NCBI GenBank assembly: GCA_965243245.1
Contig: OZ251536.1
Span: forward strand, 1 to 64,000
DNA: 64,000 nucleotides
From: JAYQKL01 sp965243245
GTDB taxonomy: Bacteria > Pseudomonadota > Alphaproteobacteria > RS24
Reading direction: 5' to 3'
The notes beneath the pieces were generated by a model. It had not been told where the DNA came from and made no database searches. It saw nothing but the letters and a program-made list of their open reading frames with translations. Every line of letters begins with the position of its first letter. The stretch's first letter is position 1. A program made the translations under genes and the position numbers. Positions 56,001 to 64,000 of the stretch are shown here, in pieces.

Positions 56001-59000
56001 ACAGCCGTAGTGTTTTTGTTAATAACTATAATTTTTCCCCCAATTCTCGGTATACGGCCGAAGCGATAGAGTCTGATAATACTGTTATTAATTCAAATGA
56101 GCTTGTGGGTACCTACCGAAATTCTTTTATCGACGCCGTCACTGATATTAATGCCAATGGCGCGCTTACCTTTGACGATGATGTTACCTTAGCAACAGTT
56201 TTACAAGTTTTTGTCGGCAATACTGACAACCCCGCAACCGAGCTTAGTGTTAATAGTTCTTCTGACGCGCTTGCGGGTAATAACGGCTATGGGAGCTTTA
56301 ATTTCACGCGCACGACTGATGGCGGTGTGAGTTGGACTTATGCACTGAATGAGACTGCCGCAGATGGGATTAGATTTGGTCAAACCGCAACCGATAATGT
56401 TTGGGTGCGGGTTCAAGATGATGATTTGGCTAGCACGGTTCAAAGAATTAGGGTTTCGATTACGGGGGCGAATGATGCCCCGACAACGGATACAGAAAAT
56501 ACCGATAATGTTATCGCGGGCAGTGTTACAGAAAACACACAGCTCACCGTTTCGGGTGAATTTGTCGCCACAGATGCTGATGGTGATGACACAGCACTTC
56601 GCTATAGCATTGTAGAACAAGGCGAATATGGGAGGCTGACACTCACAACAAGCGGCCGCACAGACGGGAAGTGGACCTATGAGCTGATGAACGACCACAC
56701 AGCCCTTGAAGATCTGGACACGGACGACGAGGTTTTGCTTGATACCATTACCCTTCAGGCAAGGGATGTTTATGGTGCATTATCTGTTCCCCAAAATATA
56801 ACCATCACGATTAATGGTGCAGATAATGCGCTGGATTTGACGCTTGGCGAGACGGAGGACCTATCGGTCACTGAAAGCGGTGTTGTTTATGGCCCGTTAA
56901 TTATCCATGGGATTGAATTTACCGTTGACACCGGAAACCCTGCTGGTATTCGCTTTACAGTAAGTCGGTTTACTCCTAATGATTTTGTAACGAGGGATGA
57001 TAATTACGATGTGTATACCACAGCTGGGTTCAATAACTCACGCAGTACTATTGCTAGTCGGTTTAATGCTGACAGCACTGCTCGTTATGCGGCAAAAGTA
57101 ATAGAGGATGGTCCTGATCTTTCGAGTGATCAGATTGATGGTGACTACTCAAATAATTTTAACGTCCCCGCCGCCGCTGACCTTACCGCCAATGGTGTGC
57201 TTACCTTTGGTACGAATGTTGATAACGCCGCAGATGTACAATTTTTTGTCGGCAATACTGACGAAGCCTCTGCCAATATCGCCACCGAGATTAGCCTAAA
57301 TGGAAGTCACACGCTTGCTGGTAACGGCGTGTTTGGTAGTATTACAGATGGTAGCTATGGGAGCTTCACTTTAATCCGCACGGCTGACGGCACGGTCACT
57401 TGGAGCTATGCACTGGATGATGATGCCGCAGGTGTGATTGGATTTGGTCAAACGGCAACTGATAGTATCTGGGTGCGGGTGACGCATAATGTCACGGATG
57501 CCCCGTTAGACAGCACTATTGAACGAATTACGGTCACGGTTAATGGTAGATATGATGCACCTACTCTTGCGTCAAATGTTGCGGCCGTTGCTATTGATGA
57601 AAACACCAACACACAAACCAATACAGGCATTACCTTAACGCCAGCAGATTTGGATGGTGATACATTTCGGGCGCGTAGTTTCACGGTTTATGAAGGCGAT
57701 GATGAATCAGACCGGTTTGATGTGGTTGGTAATAGTAATGATGGTTACAGGCTGGTTCTTTTGGCCAATAACCCGCTTAATTTTGAAACCGAACAGACGA
57801 TTGCACTTCGTGTGATTGTGAATGACCGAGACGATAAGAGCGGCGCAGATAGTGAGGCTGTTAATCTCACCATTGATGTTGGGGCTGTAAATGAAGCCCC
57901 CACGCTCACTTTCTCTGGGACGGCTGAGATTGCTGAAAAGGCAGACTTACAAGCGGATACGGGTCGCACCTTCACGCCGGACGATGTGGATGCTAATACA
58001 ACATTCAATGCGGATAGTTTCACGGTTTATGAAGGCGATGATGAATCAGACCGGTTTGATGTGGTTGGTAATAGTAATGATGGTTACAGGCTTGTTTTAA
58101 TAAAAGTAAACGCCCTTGACCATGAAACGGAGCCGACGATTAATCTTCGTGTTGTGGTATCGGATGGGACTCTGTCAGCGTCTCAAGACGTCACCGTTAC
58201 TGTCGCGGATGAAAATGATGCGCCAACACTCACGCTTAGCGATATTGATGTGGCGGTTGGTGAGAGCGGCGAGGCGGTGGAGGCTGACCTTGACGCTAAT
58301 GGTGTGCTTACCTTTGGTGATGCGGATGAGGGTGACACAGTGGTCACGCTGAAAGTCTTTGTTGGCAATACTGACGCGACTATCGCCAATATATTAACTG
58401 AGATTGAAGCGGGTACGCCTAGAACGATTGCTGGTAAGGGCGTATCCGATGCGATCGCAGATGGCGTCTATGGTCAATTTACCTTTACCCGCGCGGCTGA
58501 TGGCTCGGTGACTTGGAACTACACGCTGAATGAGGATGCCGTGAACGCGCTTGGGGAGGGCGAGACGGCAACTGATAGTGTTTGGGTACGGGTTAATGAT
58601 GGCAATTTGGACAGCGAGATTCAGGAAATCAAGGTGTTGATTACGGGGGCGAATGATGCGCCGACAGCCGATACCAGTCATAGCCGTTATAGTGTTACCG
58701 CGACCGTTGAAGAAGACACACCGCTTATCATTACAAGCGTTCCAGATTTCGATTCTACGGTTACTTCGGGAGAATTTATCGCAACAGATGTTGATGTCAA
58801 TGACACGCTTAGCTATCGGGTTGAAACACAAGGGATATATGGCACGCTGACACTCACAACAGATGGGCAATGGACCTATGTGCTCGATAACTCCAACGCA
58901 GTCGTTAATAATTTAGCCAGCGGCGCGAGCTTGACCGATATGATTACCATCCGTGTCATGGATGGTGATGATGTATATATTGAGCAGGCTGTAACCATCA

Positions 59001-62000
59001 CGATTACGGGCCGCTCGGATGTGCTTGGGACTTCACTTGCCGATGGTACGGCCGATGACCCGCTTGGGGATGAGGCGGCGACATTGTCGCAAACTGTTCA
59101 GGGGGGTCATTTGGATGATTTCCTTCAAGCGGGGACGGCGGGCGATGTTCTGATTGGTGGTTATGGGGATGATGTGATGACGGCCGGAGCCGCTACGGAT
59201 TGGATTGTTTACCGCTTTGCGAGTGATGCATCGGGTCTTCGCGCTGATGATGGCGGCGACACGATTAACAATTTTAGTTTTAATGCCGATAGGTTGGTGT
59301 TGGTTGATACCGATGCCACCCCGCTTGGCAGTTTGACCGCGCTGATTGAGCTTGGCAAGGGTGATAGCCCAGAGCTGACTGTGCGCGTCCTTGTGAATGG
59401 AGATAATTTAACAGGCCTTGTATTTGAGTTTATGAATGCCTCAAAAGATGATGGCCCGGATGGTTCAGGCGATGCTTCTGGTACAACTTTAACTATTAAT
59501 TTTTCGGCTAATGACCCCGCAATTGTTTTAGCGACTTTATTTGAAAGCGGCGCTATTGATGCGGATAATCAGTTGACGGATACGGGGCTTGACGCGTTCG
59601 TATCTAGTTTCGCGGGTCGTTTCGAGGTGCGTCCATTGGCGGATGTTGGTTTATCGATATTTGACACTTCGATATTTACCTCTGGCACGGTGGCTGAGGC
59701 GGATGAGAATGTTGCGGCCAATAATAGTGAAGATACGCAAAGCAGTGCGATGACGGTTTATGAGGCTGTTGCGGTGCCTGATGATACCAATAATACGGTT
59801 GCTTATGAGTTGCTAGACACTGGTGATGGGAACGATTTCGGGATTGACGCAAGTAGTGGCAATGTCTGGTTTCTCCAGCCCCCGAACCATGAGAGTGGCA
59901 CAACGCGTTATATTTTCACGGTGCGCGCGAGCATTACGGATGCTAGTAATGTTGTCACCCAGACAGAGGACCGCACCGTTACGCTGAGCGTTAATGACCT
60001 GAACGATACGCCGCCAAGCTTTACCTCACTTAATGCGGCCCCTAATGTGCATGAGGATGTTGCGGTCAATGATGATGACGGTGATAGAGGCGATGCAGAG
60101 GTTATTTATACCGCTGTTGCCATGCCAGATGTTGAGGGTGATACGGTTGTCTATAGTTTGGTTGGGACGACGGATGATTCTGCTTTATTCGGGATTGACG
60201 CAAGTAGTGGCGATGTCTGGTTTAAAGCTGACCCTGTTTATAATGCCGCTAACCCGACATATAGCTTCACGGTACGCGCGAGCGTTACGGCGGATGGGGT
60301 GCCGCAAACAACGGATCATGTTGTCACGTTTGAGCTTAACGCGCCCAATACGGTGCCGACTGTGTCGCTTAGCACTTCTGATGACCTATCGGTCACTGAG
60401 GACGGGTTTACTGCGATAGAGAAGTTCATTATCAATAATATTGAATTTATCCTCGATGACGGAGCAACCTCTAAGGGTATTGAGTTTAGGCTTTCAAGTA
60501 GTTTACCAGATACACTTCAACAGCACCGAGATCATACGCTGATTCGTGCGGATCAGGTTATAGATGAGATTACTATTATTACTTTTGGCAGTGGTGGAAC
60601 TACTCGCGCTCAACTGGTGGAGCGCTTTAATGTATTTGCCGATACTAATTATACAGCGGAAGTAGTTGATGGTGCGAACCCCCGCCTCACCATTCGGCGA
60701 GAGAACTTCTTAAATGGGGGGGATAACGGTTTTTTCGCCCGCCCCGCGCCGATGGAAATCGGTGATGTTGATGCCAATGGTGTGCTTAATATTGGCGATG
60801 ATTATACCCCATTAGCAGATTTACAAGTTTATCTTGGCAATACTGCCACCCCCACAACCGCGCTTAGTGTTGGTAATGATTCTGGTGAGATTTTAGGTGA
60901 TAGCGGCTATGGTACATTCACCTTTACCCGCGATACTGATGGCGCGGTCACTTGGGTCTATAGGCTGGATGAGGCTGCCGCAGATGAACTGAGACCAGAC
61001 CAAATGAGACAAGATAGTGTTTTTGTAAAGGTTCAAGATGACAACACGAATGAAGCTTTAAGCACGGTTCAAGAGATTAGTGTTACGATTACGGGTTCAA
61101 ATGATGCGCCAACTATAATGCTTGGCACGGATGATGTTAGTGATGTCATTGAGAGCGGCTTTAATACGCCTATAGATACGCCTGCTAATGGTGCGCTTGT
61201 TGTGAGCGATGATACAATTTCGCTAGAAAATTTGCAGGTTTTCATTGGTAATATTGACGCTGACCCCGACAATATAACAAGCGAAATTAGTGTTGATGCG
61301 ACTTCTGAGGATATTATGGGTGACGCGCGTAACTCAGATGGCGACGCCTATGGTAGCTTTGTTTTCACCCGCGCGGGCGATGGCGCGGTCACTTGGGCCT
61401 ATACGCTGGATGAGGATGCCGCCGATGAACTGGTGGCAAATCAAACGATAGAAGATAGTGTTTTTGTAAAGGTTCAAGAAGACGCCGAAAACCCTTTCAG
61501 CAACACGGTTCAAAAAATCACAGTTTTGATTAATGGCACAAATGATGCGCCAAGATTGTTGGCGGTGTCGACGCTTACGGACACTGTTACAGAAGACACA
61601 GACGGCGAAAACACCGCTTCGGGTGAATTTATCGCAACAGATGTTGATGGTGAGGACACGAGCCTTCGCTATAGCGTTCCAACAGGGGAAGGGATGTATG
61701 GCACGCTGACACTCGACACAACCGATGGTACAGACGGGAAGTGGACCTATGTGCTGGGTAACACCGATGCAACTGATGCACGCGTTCAAGCGATAGGCGC
61801 AGACGAGACTAGGGAAGATACCATTACCATTCGTGCAACAGATGGTGCTGGCGCATCTTTTGACCAAACTGTAACCATCATGGTTAAGGGTGTCAATGAT
61901 GCGCCCACGCTTGAAGTTTCAAGTGCGACAGCAGATGTTGTTACAGGCAGGACAACTCTAACGGACACAGGCGTTACCTTAACGCCAGCAGATGTGGAGG

Positions 62001-64000
62001 GTGATACGTTCAATGCGGGTAGTTTCACTGTCTATGAAGGTACCGATACGACTGCCTCCACCCGTTTTGGCGTGATTGAGGATAATACGGGTGTTTTCAG
62101 GCTGGTTTTATTGGCGGGTAATGCTCTTGTGACAGTCGGTGAGGCAATTACGCTTCTTGTGACAGTGAATGACCTTCCCGATAATAGCGGCGCGACGAGT
62201 AACAATGCTACGGTAATAATTACTGTTATTGCTGTGAACCCTGATGCGCCGATGTTTTCGTCTGGTGGCAGTCCGCCTAATCAGGATGAGAATATTGCGG
62301 CCAATAATAGTGAAGATACCCAAGCCAGTGCGGTGAGTATTTATACAGCTGTGGCGGCGTCTGCTTCGGGCGGAAATGTTACTTATAGTCTGGCAGAGGC
62401 TGATAAGGTTACGTTTGGAATTAGCGGCACAAGTGGCGATGTCTGGTTCCGTGCGCCCCCTGACCATGATCTGACGCCGCGTTATATTTTCACGGTGATT
62501 GCGAGCGTTACGGTGGGCTCTGACGTGCTGGTGTCGGATATTGTTGTCACCCTCGACCTTAATGACCTGAACGATACGAAGCCGGTATTTTCCTCACTTG
62601 AGGAATTTAATGTGGATGCGGATGTTACGCCAAGTAGCAGTGATAGTGAACAAGGCACTGCGGATGCGATTTATAAAGCCCAAGCCATGCCAGATGTTGA
62701 GGGTGCTACGGTTGCCTATAGTTTGGTTGGGACGACGGATGATTCTGCTTTATTCGGGATTGACGCAAGTAGTGGCAATGTCTGGTTTAAAGCCGCGCCA
62801 GATTATGATGCCAGTAACACGACATATAGCTTCACGGTACGCGCGAGCGTTACGGCGGGTGGGGTGACGCAAACAACGGATCATGTTGTCACGTTTGAGC
62901 TTAATGCGCCCAATACGGCGCCGACTGTGTCGCTTGGCGCGACGGATGATGTGGCGGTCACGGAGGGCGGATTTGAGACTCCAAAGTTCATTCTCTTTGG
63001 GATTGAATTTACCCCCAGAGACCCTGCATTTGCCGCAAGACCCGCAGGAACCAATCCTCTTGGTATTCAGTTTTTCGAAAGCCTAAGCGACCAGCCAACT
63101 AATGTTGATGATATTGAGGCTTTTAGAAGGCAGGTCACCGTGGATGTCTATTACCTTCAGATTATGGTTAACAATCGCCAGGATGTTACTGATAATAGTT
63201 ATACGCGCGATGAAATTATTGCTGTGTTGCCGGCGATAGGTGAATTTAGCACAAGGGATTATACGGCGGCATTGGTTGAGGCTGGCACGGGGGGGGTTAC
63301 TATTAGTAGAGATGACCTTGTAGGTGGGGGTGGGCCGCGACCCGAGAGGGACCCTGATGCGCCTGAGACAGGTTTCTACGCCAATCCTCTGCCGGGTGAA
63401 GTTGCGGCTGATATTGATGCTAATGGCACGCTTAATTTTAACGATGATTATACCTCAGCAGCAGAGCTGAAAGTTTTCATCGGTAATACGAGCAATAACG
63501 CCGATGATATAGAAACCCCGCTTACCGCTGATGGAATTGGCATGGATTTTGAGGGTAAGGGCGAGTCTGATGATATAGCTAATGGCGTCTATGGTATGTT
63601 TACCTTTACCCGCGCGGCTGATGGCTCGGTGAGTTGGACTTATACACTGAATGAGAGTGCCGTGAACGCGCTTGGGGAGGGCGAGATGGCAACCGATAGC
63701 ATCTTTGTTAAGGTTCAGGATAACAACACAAAGGATGCTTTAAACACGGTTCAAACAATTACCGTCACAATTACAGGTAGAGATGACGTGCCAACAGCGG
63801 ATACAGAAAATGACGCTTATGTTATCGCAGGCACTGTTACAGAAGACACAGACAGCGCAAACACCGCAATGGGTGAATTTATCGCCACAGATGCGGATGA
63901 TACTGCCGCGACTTTTACTTATAGCGTTCCAGTAGACGGGGAAGGGATGTATGGCACGCTGACACTCGACACGGCTGGCGGCACAGACGGGAAGTGGACC
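50045..64000 (+). CDS. Adhesin 5: at least 4652-residue giant with a buried C-terminal module (3' end outside window)
   Basis: I followed this frame from the ATG to the window edge and met no stop. Leader and lipobox (Cys71), head domain and DVWGFRDP domain are close to adhesin 4. Next come cadherin-like domains (to residue about 770), six cadherin repeats (52358 to about 54380), two GIEF modules in tandem (about 54420-55040), and alternating VCBS, GIEF and cadherin-like domains. A complete C-terminal module lies at 59012-59662 (residues 2990-3206: QGGHLDDFLQAG, DVLIGGYGDDVM, VDTDATPLGSL, TLTINF, NQLTDTGLDAF). Instead of a stop the frame continues into new cadherin-like, GIEF and VCBS domains, and the window ends inside a VCBS domain. 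The protein looks like a fusion of two family members. It is probably a surface adhesin; the final C-terminus is not visible. Confidence 0.88.
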   Translation, partial: MFHHQKFPKTALCKIALLNSTSFSPLNYWQKLLDVAELLSASKQSKKRPRKYKLKAEVSITPLLAALLAACSNENVPVGDNVSNIDTTPDTVTPTALSFDLYVLDGAIEGALVYVDENDNGAIDDNETPIGTTDENGRVSIEAEYAGETFFIDASGARDLFTGESLPSDTFYRAISDERGGSDVVASPISTVIEALKDSDPELTPEAILQIIFGANTQVEMDDLNNPDNFILSTDTTRKPTGSPEAIAEQIASTSIQLQVLIEQVIEQEGDLDDVLAAIGESFDISDLDPDFRTEANERIIEARERAGGDPIANPVTGTTATLNNDLALEMDVWGFRDPVGNVNDDSSFMRLDIDSITDGITTDVRGVLVHIADDGIETEYGAGEGIEFEHLGNLFFRPATDYSGRVEITYTVFDGEDDSDEASLEIEVIFDPDAPVFSSTAPTSANENTAFNDNASEQGNAVSIYEARATTSATNGEVTYELAGTDAALFGINGTSGDIWFRTTHNYEAENNREYSFRVVARVIVNGVVLTTEQAVTLTIADVNDAPTLTATATGTITENAPSQADTGVTLTPDDEDGDTFDAVTSFTIYEGASGTADTDISQRFGVVEDNGVFRLVLLDNSTLDSVNASEITLRVVVSDNSGADSNEVTVTITVTDIDPNAPVFTSGGSPPNQDENIAANNSEDTQANAMMVYDAEIETNSLHGTSLSYSLLATDDGNSFGINASTGIVWFRSPPDHEDKPSYSFTVVASVTVNDVELTTEQAVTLNINDLNDSPPVFTSSATASVNENIAANDDGDTQGSAATIYTAIAAPDDAGDTVSYSLTSANDGDSFGINASTGDVWFRASPDHESGKTSYSFTVVASVTVNDVELTTEQAVTLNINDLNDSPPIFADTSDAVSVSVDENIAANDDGDTQGSAATIYTAIAAPDDAGDTVSYSLTSANDGDSFGINASTGDVWFRTSPDYEDEDEREYTFTVVASVTADGVTQTATRIVTLSVTDLNDNAPVFTSSATASVNENIAANDDGDTQGSAATIYTAIAAPDDAGDTVSYSLTSANDGDSFGINASTGTVWLRSPPDHENKSSYSFTVVASVTADGVTHSESQIITLSVTDLNDNAPVFTSSATASVNENIAVNDDGDTQGSAATIYTAIAAPDDAGDTVSYSLTSANDGDSFGINASMGDVWLRSPPDHENKSSYSFTVVASVTADGATHSASQIITLSVTDLNDNAPVFTSSATASVNENIAANDSEDTQGSAATIYTAIAVPDVEGAAVVYSLGGADSASFGIDASMGTVWFRAAPDHENKSSYSFTVTATVGDLSSEEQTVTVNINDLNDSPPIFADTSDAEPITVNEDVAVNDADTQGSAATIYTAIATPDRSSDSVMYSLADDDTTTFGIDSSNGDVWFKTAPVFDANDPTYSFTVTATVTVGTDIQTASQVVTVTITDRPNLTLNDIDVALIDGGVVAPAATVFTIDGLLFTLNAGETSAGLQVKTVNTGEVGQFSVNGGVVTIHQDNTNGYARNFLERKFGEEATNPKYTVTDAVNAVSTGNVSAATFLNGGNGDGTGFFAPVFTIQGIEFRLKAGETATGIQFTSGSSFGVDGDVVTLNSGNINGFRRSAIRDAVNDATNSKYTAKVADGVDEAAQIQRSVFVNGGNSGFYTRPALSEVDADIDANGTLDFSHGTTSLTQLRVRVGNTDNPETPLSHNASTETTVTINGDASNSNGDAYGQFTFTRASDGTVSWAYRLTETAADGLVAGEVATDSVFVRILNDNDVDSPVRQITVTITGTNDAPTITRIGDDASVITGAVTEDPASDNTASGEFFATDAEDDDATLIYSVEAQGLYGTLTLTTSGGADGKWSYVLDNTNETVQDLGEDVILPDTIILRATDSEGGFVTQNVTIMITGANNAPTVSLNTLDGQTTESGFVRGSMLIVNGIQFTVKTGNSGEDPVGIVFSLNTIVNNFGVSPNGDLDRFFLSSGEHSRSVFVNNYNFSPNSRYTAEAIESDNTVINSNELVGTYRNSFIDAVTDINANGALTFDDDVTLATVLQVFVGNTDNPATELSVNSSSDALAGNNGYGSFNFTRTTDGGVSWTYALNETAADGIRFGQTATDNVWVRVQDDDLASTVQRIRVSITGANDAPTTDTENTDNVIAGSVTENTQLTVSGEFVATDADGDDTALRYSIVEQGEYGRLTLTTSGRTDGKWTYELMNDHTALEDLDTDDEVLLDTITLQARDVYGALSVPQNITITINGADNALDLTLGETEDLSVTESGVVYGPLIIHGIEFTVDTGNPAGIRFTVSRFTPNDFVTRDDNYDVYTTAGFNNSRSTIASRFNADSTARYAAKVIEDGPDLSSDQIDGDYSNNFNVPAAADLTANGVLTFGTNVDNAADVQFFVGNTDEASANIATEISLNGSHTLAGNGVFGSITDGSYGSFTLIRTADGTVTWSYALDDDAAGVIGFGQTATDSIWVRVTHNVTDAPLDSTIERITVTVNGRYDAPTLASNVAAVAIDENTNTQTNTGITLTPADLDGDTFRARSFTVYEGDDESDRFDVVGNSNDGYRLVLLANNPLNFETEQTIALRVIVNDRDDKSGADSEAVNLTIDVGAVNEAPTLTFSGTAEIAEKADLQADTGRTFTPDDVDANTTFNADSFTVYEGDDESDRFDVVGNSNDGYRLVLIKVNALDHETEPTINLRVVVSDGTLSASQDVTVTVADENDAPTLTLSDIDVAVGESGEAVEADLDANGVLTFGDADEGDTVVTLKVFVGNTDATIANILTEIEAGTPRTIAGKGVSDAIADGVYGQFTFTRAADGSVTWNYTLNEDAVNALGEGETATDSVWVRVNDGNLDSEIQEIKVLITGANDAPTADTSHSRYSVTATVEEDTPLIITSVPDFDSTVTSGEFIATDVDVNDTLSYRVETQGIYGTLTLTTDGQWTYVLDNSNAVVNNLASGASLTDMITIRVMDGDDVYIEQAVTITITGRSDVLGTSLADGTADDPLGDEAATLSQTVQGGHLDDFLQAGTAGDVLIGGYGDDVMTAGAATDWIVYRFASDASGLRADDGGDTINNFSFNADRLVLVDTDATPLGSLTALIELGKGDSPELTVRVLVNGDNLTGLVFEFMNASKDDGPDGSGDASGTTLTINFSANDPAIVLATLFESGAIDADNQLTDTGLDAFVSSFAGRFEVRPLADVGLSIFDTSIFTSGTVAEADENVAANNSEDTQSSAMTVYEAVAVPDDTNNTVAYELLDTGDGNDFGIDASSGNVWFLQPPNHESGTTRYIFTVRASITDASNVVTQTEDRTVTLSVNDLNDTPPSFTSLNAAPNVHEDVAVNDDDGDRGDAEVIYTAVAMPDVEGDTVVYSLVGTTDDSALFGIDASSGDVWFKADPVYNAANPTYSFTVRASVTADGVPQTTDHVVTFELNAPNTVPTVSLSTSDDLSVTEDGFTAIEKFIINNIEFILDDGATSKGIEFRLSSSLPDTLQQHRDHTLIRADQVIDEITIITFGSGGTTRAQLVERFNVFADTNYTAEVVDGANPRLTIRRENFLNGGDNGFFARPAPMEIGDVDANGVLNIGDDYTPLADLQVYLGNTATPTTALSVGNDSGEILGDSGYGTFTFTRDTDGAVTWVYRLDEAAADELRPDQMRQDSVFVKVQDDNTNEALSTVQEISVTITGSNDAPTIMLGTDDVSDVIESGFNTPIDTPANGALVVSDDTISLENLQVFIGNIDADPDNITSEISVDATSEDIMGDARNSDGDAYGSFVFTRAGDGAVTWAYTLDEDAADELVANQTIEDSVFVKVQEDAENPFSNTVQKITVLINGTNDAPRLLAVSTLTDTVTEDTDGENTASGEFIATDVDGEDTSLRYSVPTGEGMYGTLTLDTTDGTDGKWTYVLGNTDATDARVQAIGADETREDTITIRATDGAGASFDQTVTIMVKGVNDAPTLEVSSATADVVTGRTTLTDTGVTLTPADVEGDTFNAGSFTVYEGTDTTASTRFGVIEDNTGVFRLVLLAGNALVTVGEAITLLVTVNDLPDNSGATSNNATVIITVIAVNPDAPMFSSGGSPPNQDENIAANNSEDTQASAVSIYTAVAASASGGNVTYSLAEADKVTFGISGTSGDVWFRAPPDHDLTPRYIFTVIASVTVGSDVLVSDIVVTLDLNDLNDTKPVFSSLEEFNVDADVTPSSSDSEQGTADAIYKAQAMPDVEGATVAYSLVGTTDDSALFGIDASSGNVWFKAAPDYDASNTTYSFTVRASVTAGGVTQTTDHVVTFELNAPNTAPTVSLGATDDVAVTEGGFETPKFILFGIEFTPRDPAFAARPAGTNPLGIQFFESLSDQPTNVDDIEAFRRQVTVDVYYLQIMVNNRQDVTDNSYTRDEIIAVLPAIGEFSTRDYTAALVEAGTGGVTISRDDLVGGGGPRPERDPDAPETGFYANPLPGEVAADIDANGTLNFNDDYTSAAELKVFIGNTSNNADDIETPLTADGIGMDFEGKGESDDIANGVYGMFTFTRAADGSVSWTYTLNESAVNALGEGEMATDSIFVKVQDNNTKDALNTVQTITVTITGRDDVPTADTENDAYVIAGTVTEDTDSANTAMGEFIATDADDTAATFTYSVPVDGEGMYGTLTLDTAGGTDGKWT
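52358..54380 (+). repeat. Six cadherin repeats in adhesin 5, mixed canonical and diverged
   Basis: Units start at 52358 (339 bp), 52697 (351), 53048 (336), 53384 (336), 53720 (324) and 54044. The middle units match the arrays of adhesins 1 and 3 almost base for base. The outer ones are diverged hybrids, e.g. VTVNDVELTTEQAVTL instead of VTADGVTQTATRIVTL. Confidence 0.85.
59012..59662 (+). other. C-terminal module buried inside adhesin 5
   Basis: All landmarks of the terminal module appear in order, up to RFEVRPLADVGLSIF, where paralogues read NFEV...DE-x-GI-x-II and stop. Here SIF is followed by DTSIF: the 9-bp TCGATATTT occurs at 59654 and again at 59669, and reading continues. Confidence 0.8.

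Noticed and set aside
1..64000. Insertion sequences, tRNA genes, attachment sites or transposase fragments at module junctions
   Set aside because: I saw no transposase-like frame, terminal inverted repeats or tRNA-like fold. Junctions fall at domain linkers, as expected for homologous exchange.

Overview
The window is filled by five giant genes of one paralogous family, all on the + strand: 1-13920 (5' end cut off), 14383-19290, 19696-41727, 42085-49674 and 50045-64000 (3' end cut off). Four spacers of 357-462 bp separate them. I call them adhesins 1 to 5. No housekeeping, RNA, mobile-element or transporter gene is visible. The organism can only be inferred: acidic, Cys-poor, Asp/Gly/Thr-rich proteins made of cadherin-like and VCBS-like domains, a leader with a lipobox, and an RTX-like C-terminal module all point to a Gram-negative, probably aquatic or marine, proteobacterium. 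GC is about half in genes and lower in spacers, judged by eye.

Each complete protein has the same plan. It starts with a conserved leader of about 70 residues ending in LLAAC or LLAACG. A head domain (YVLDG...YVDENDNG...SPIST.IEAL) and a DVWGFRDP...NDAPV domain follow. A variable middle comes next, then VCBS-like repeats, and finally a C-terminal module of about 200 residues (QGG.GDDFL, YRIAS, VDTDGTPL, LTLNF, NQL..AG) ending in FGI-E/D-I-I/L. The middle sets the size. Adhesins 1 and 3 carry 35 (visible) and 32 copies of a 112-residue cadherin repeat that is almost identical at DNA level; adhesin 3 reaches 7343 residues. Adhesins 2 and 4 lack the array. Adhesin 5 has a short, partly diverged one.

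The locus shows many traces of recombination. Long identical tracts are shared between genes, and variants inside the 112-residue repeat reassort like alleles. A second head domain lies inside adhesin 3. The C-terminal module is doubled in adhesin 2 and buried mid-protein in adhesin 5. Adhesin 3 has a 792-bp tandem duplication and adhesin 4 a 1.1-kb super-repeat. The domain built on G-I-E-F-T-x-K, placed before VCBS-like domains in all five proteins, is one I do not recognise.

The spacers are not empty. Each has a 31-nt element 97-113 bp after the upstream stop codon, with an inverted repeat that shows one compensatory base-pair change. Terminator-like hairpins, short tandem repeats and Shine-Dalgarno sites are also present. 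The likely role is cell-surface or released Ca2+-dependent adhesion, with the tandem paralogues acting as a recombination reservoir. Function is inferred from domain type only; the secretion machinery is not in the window.
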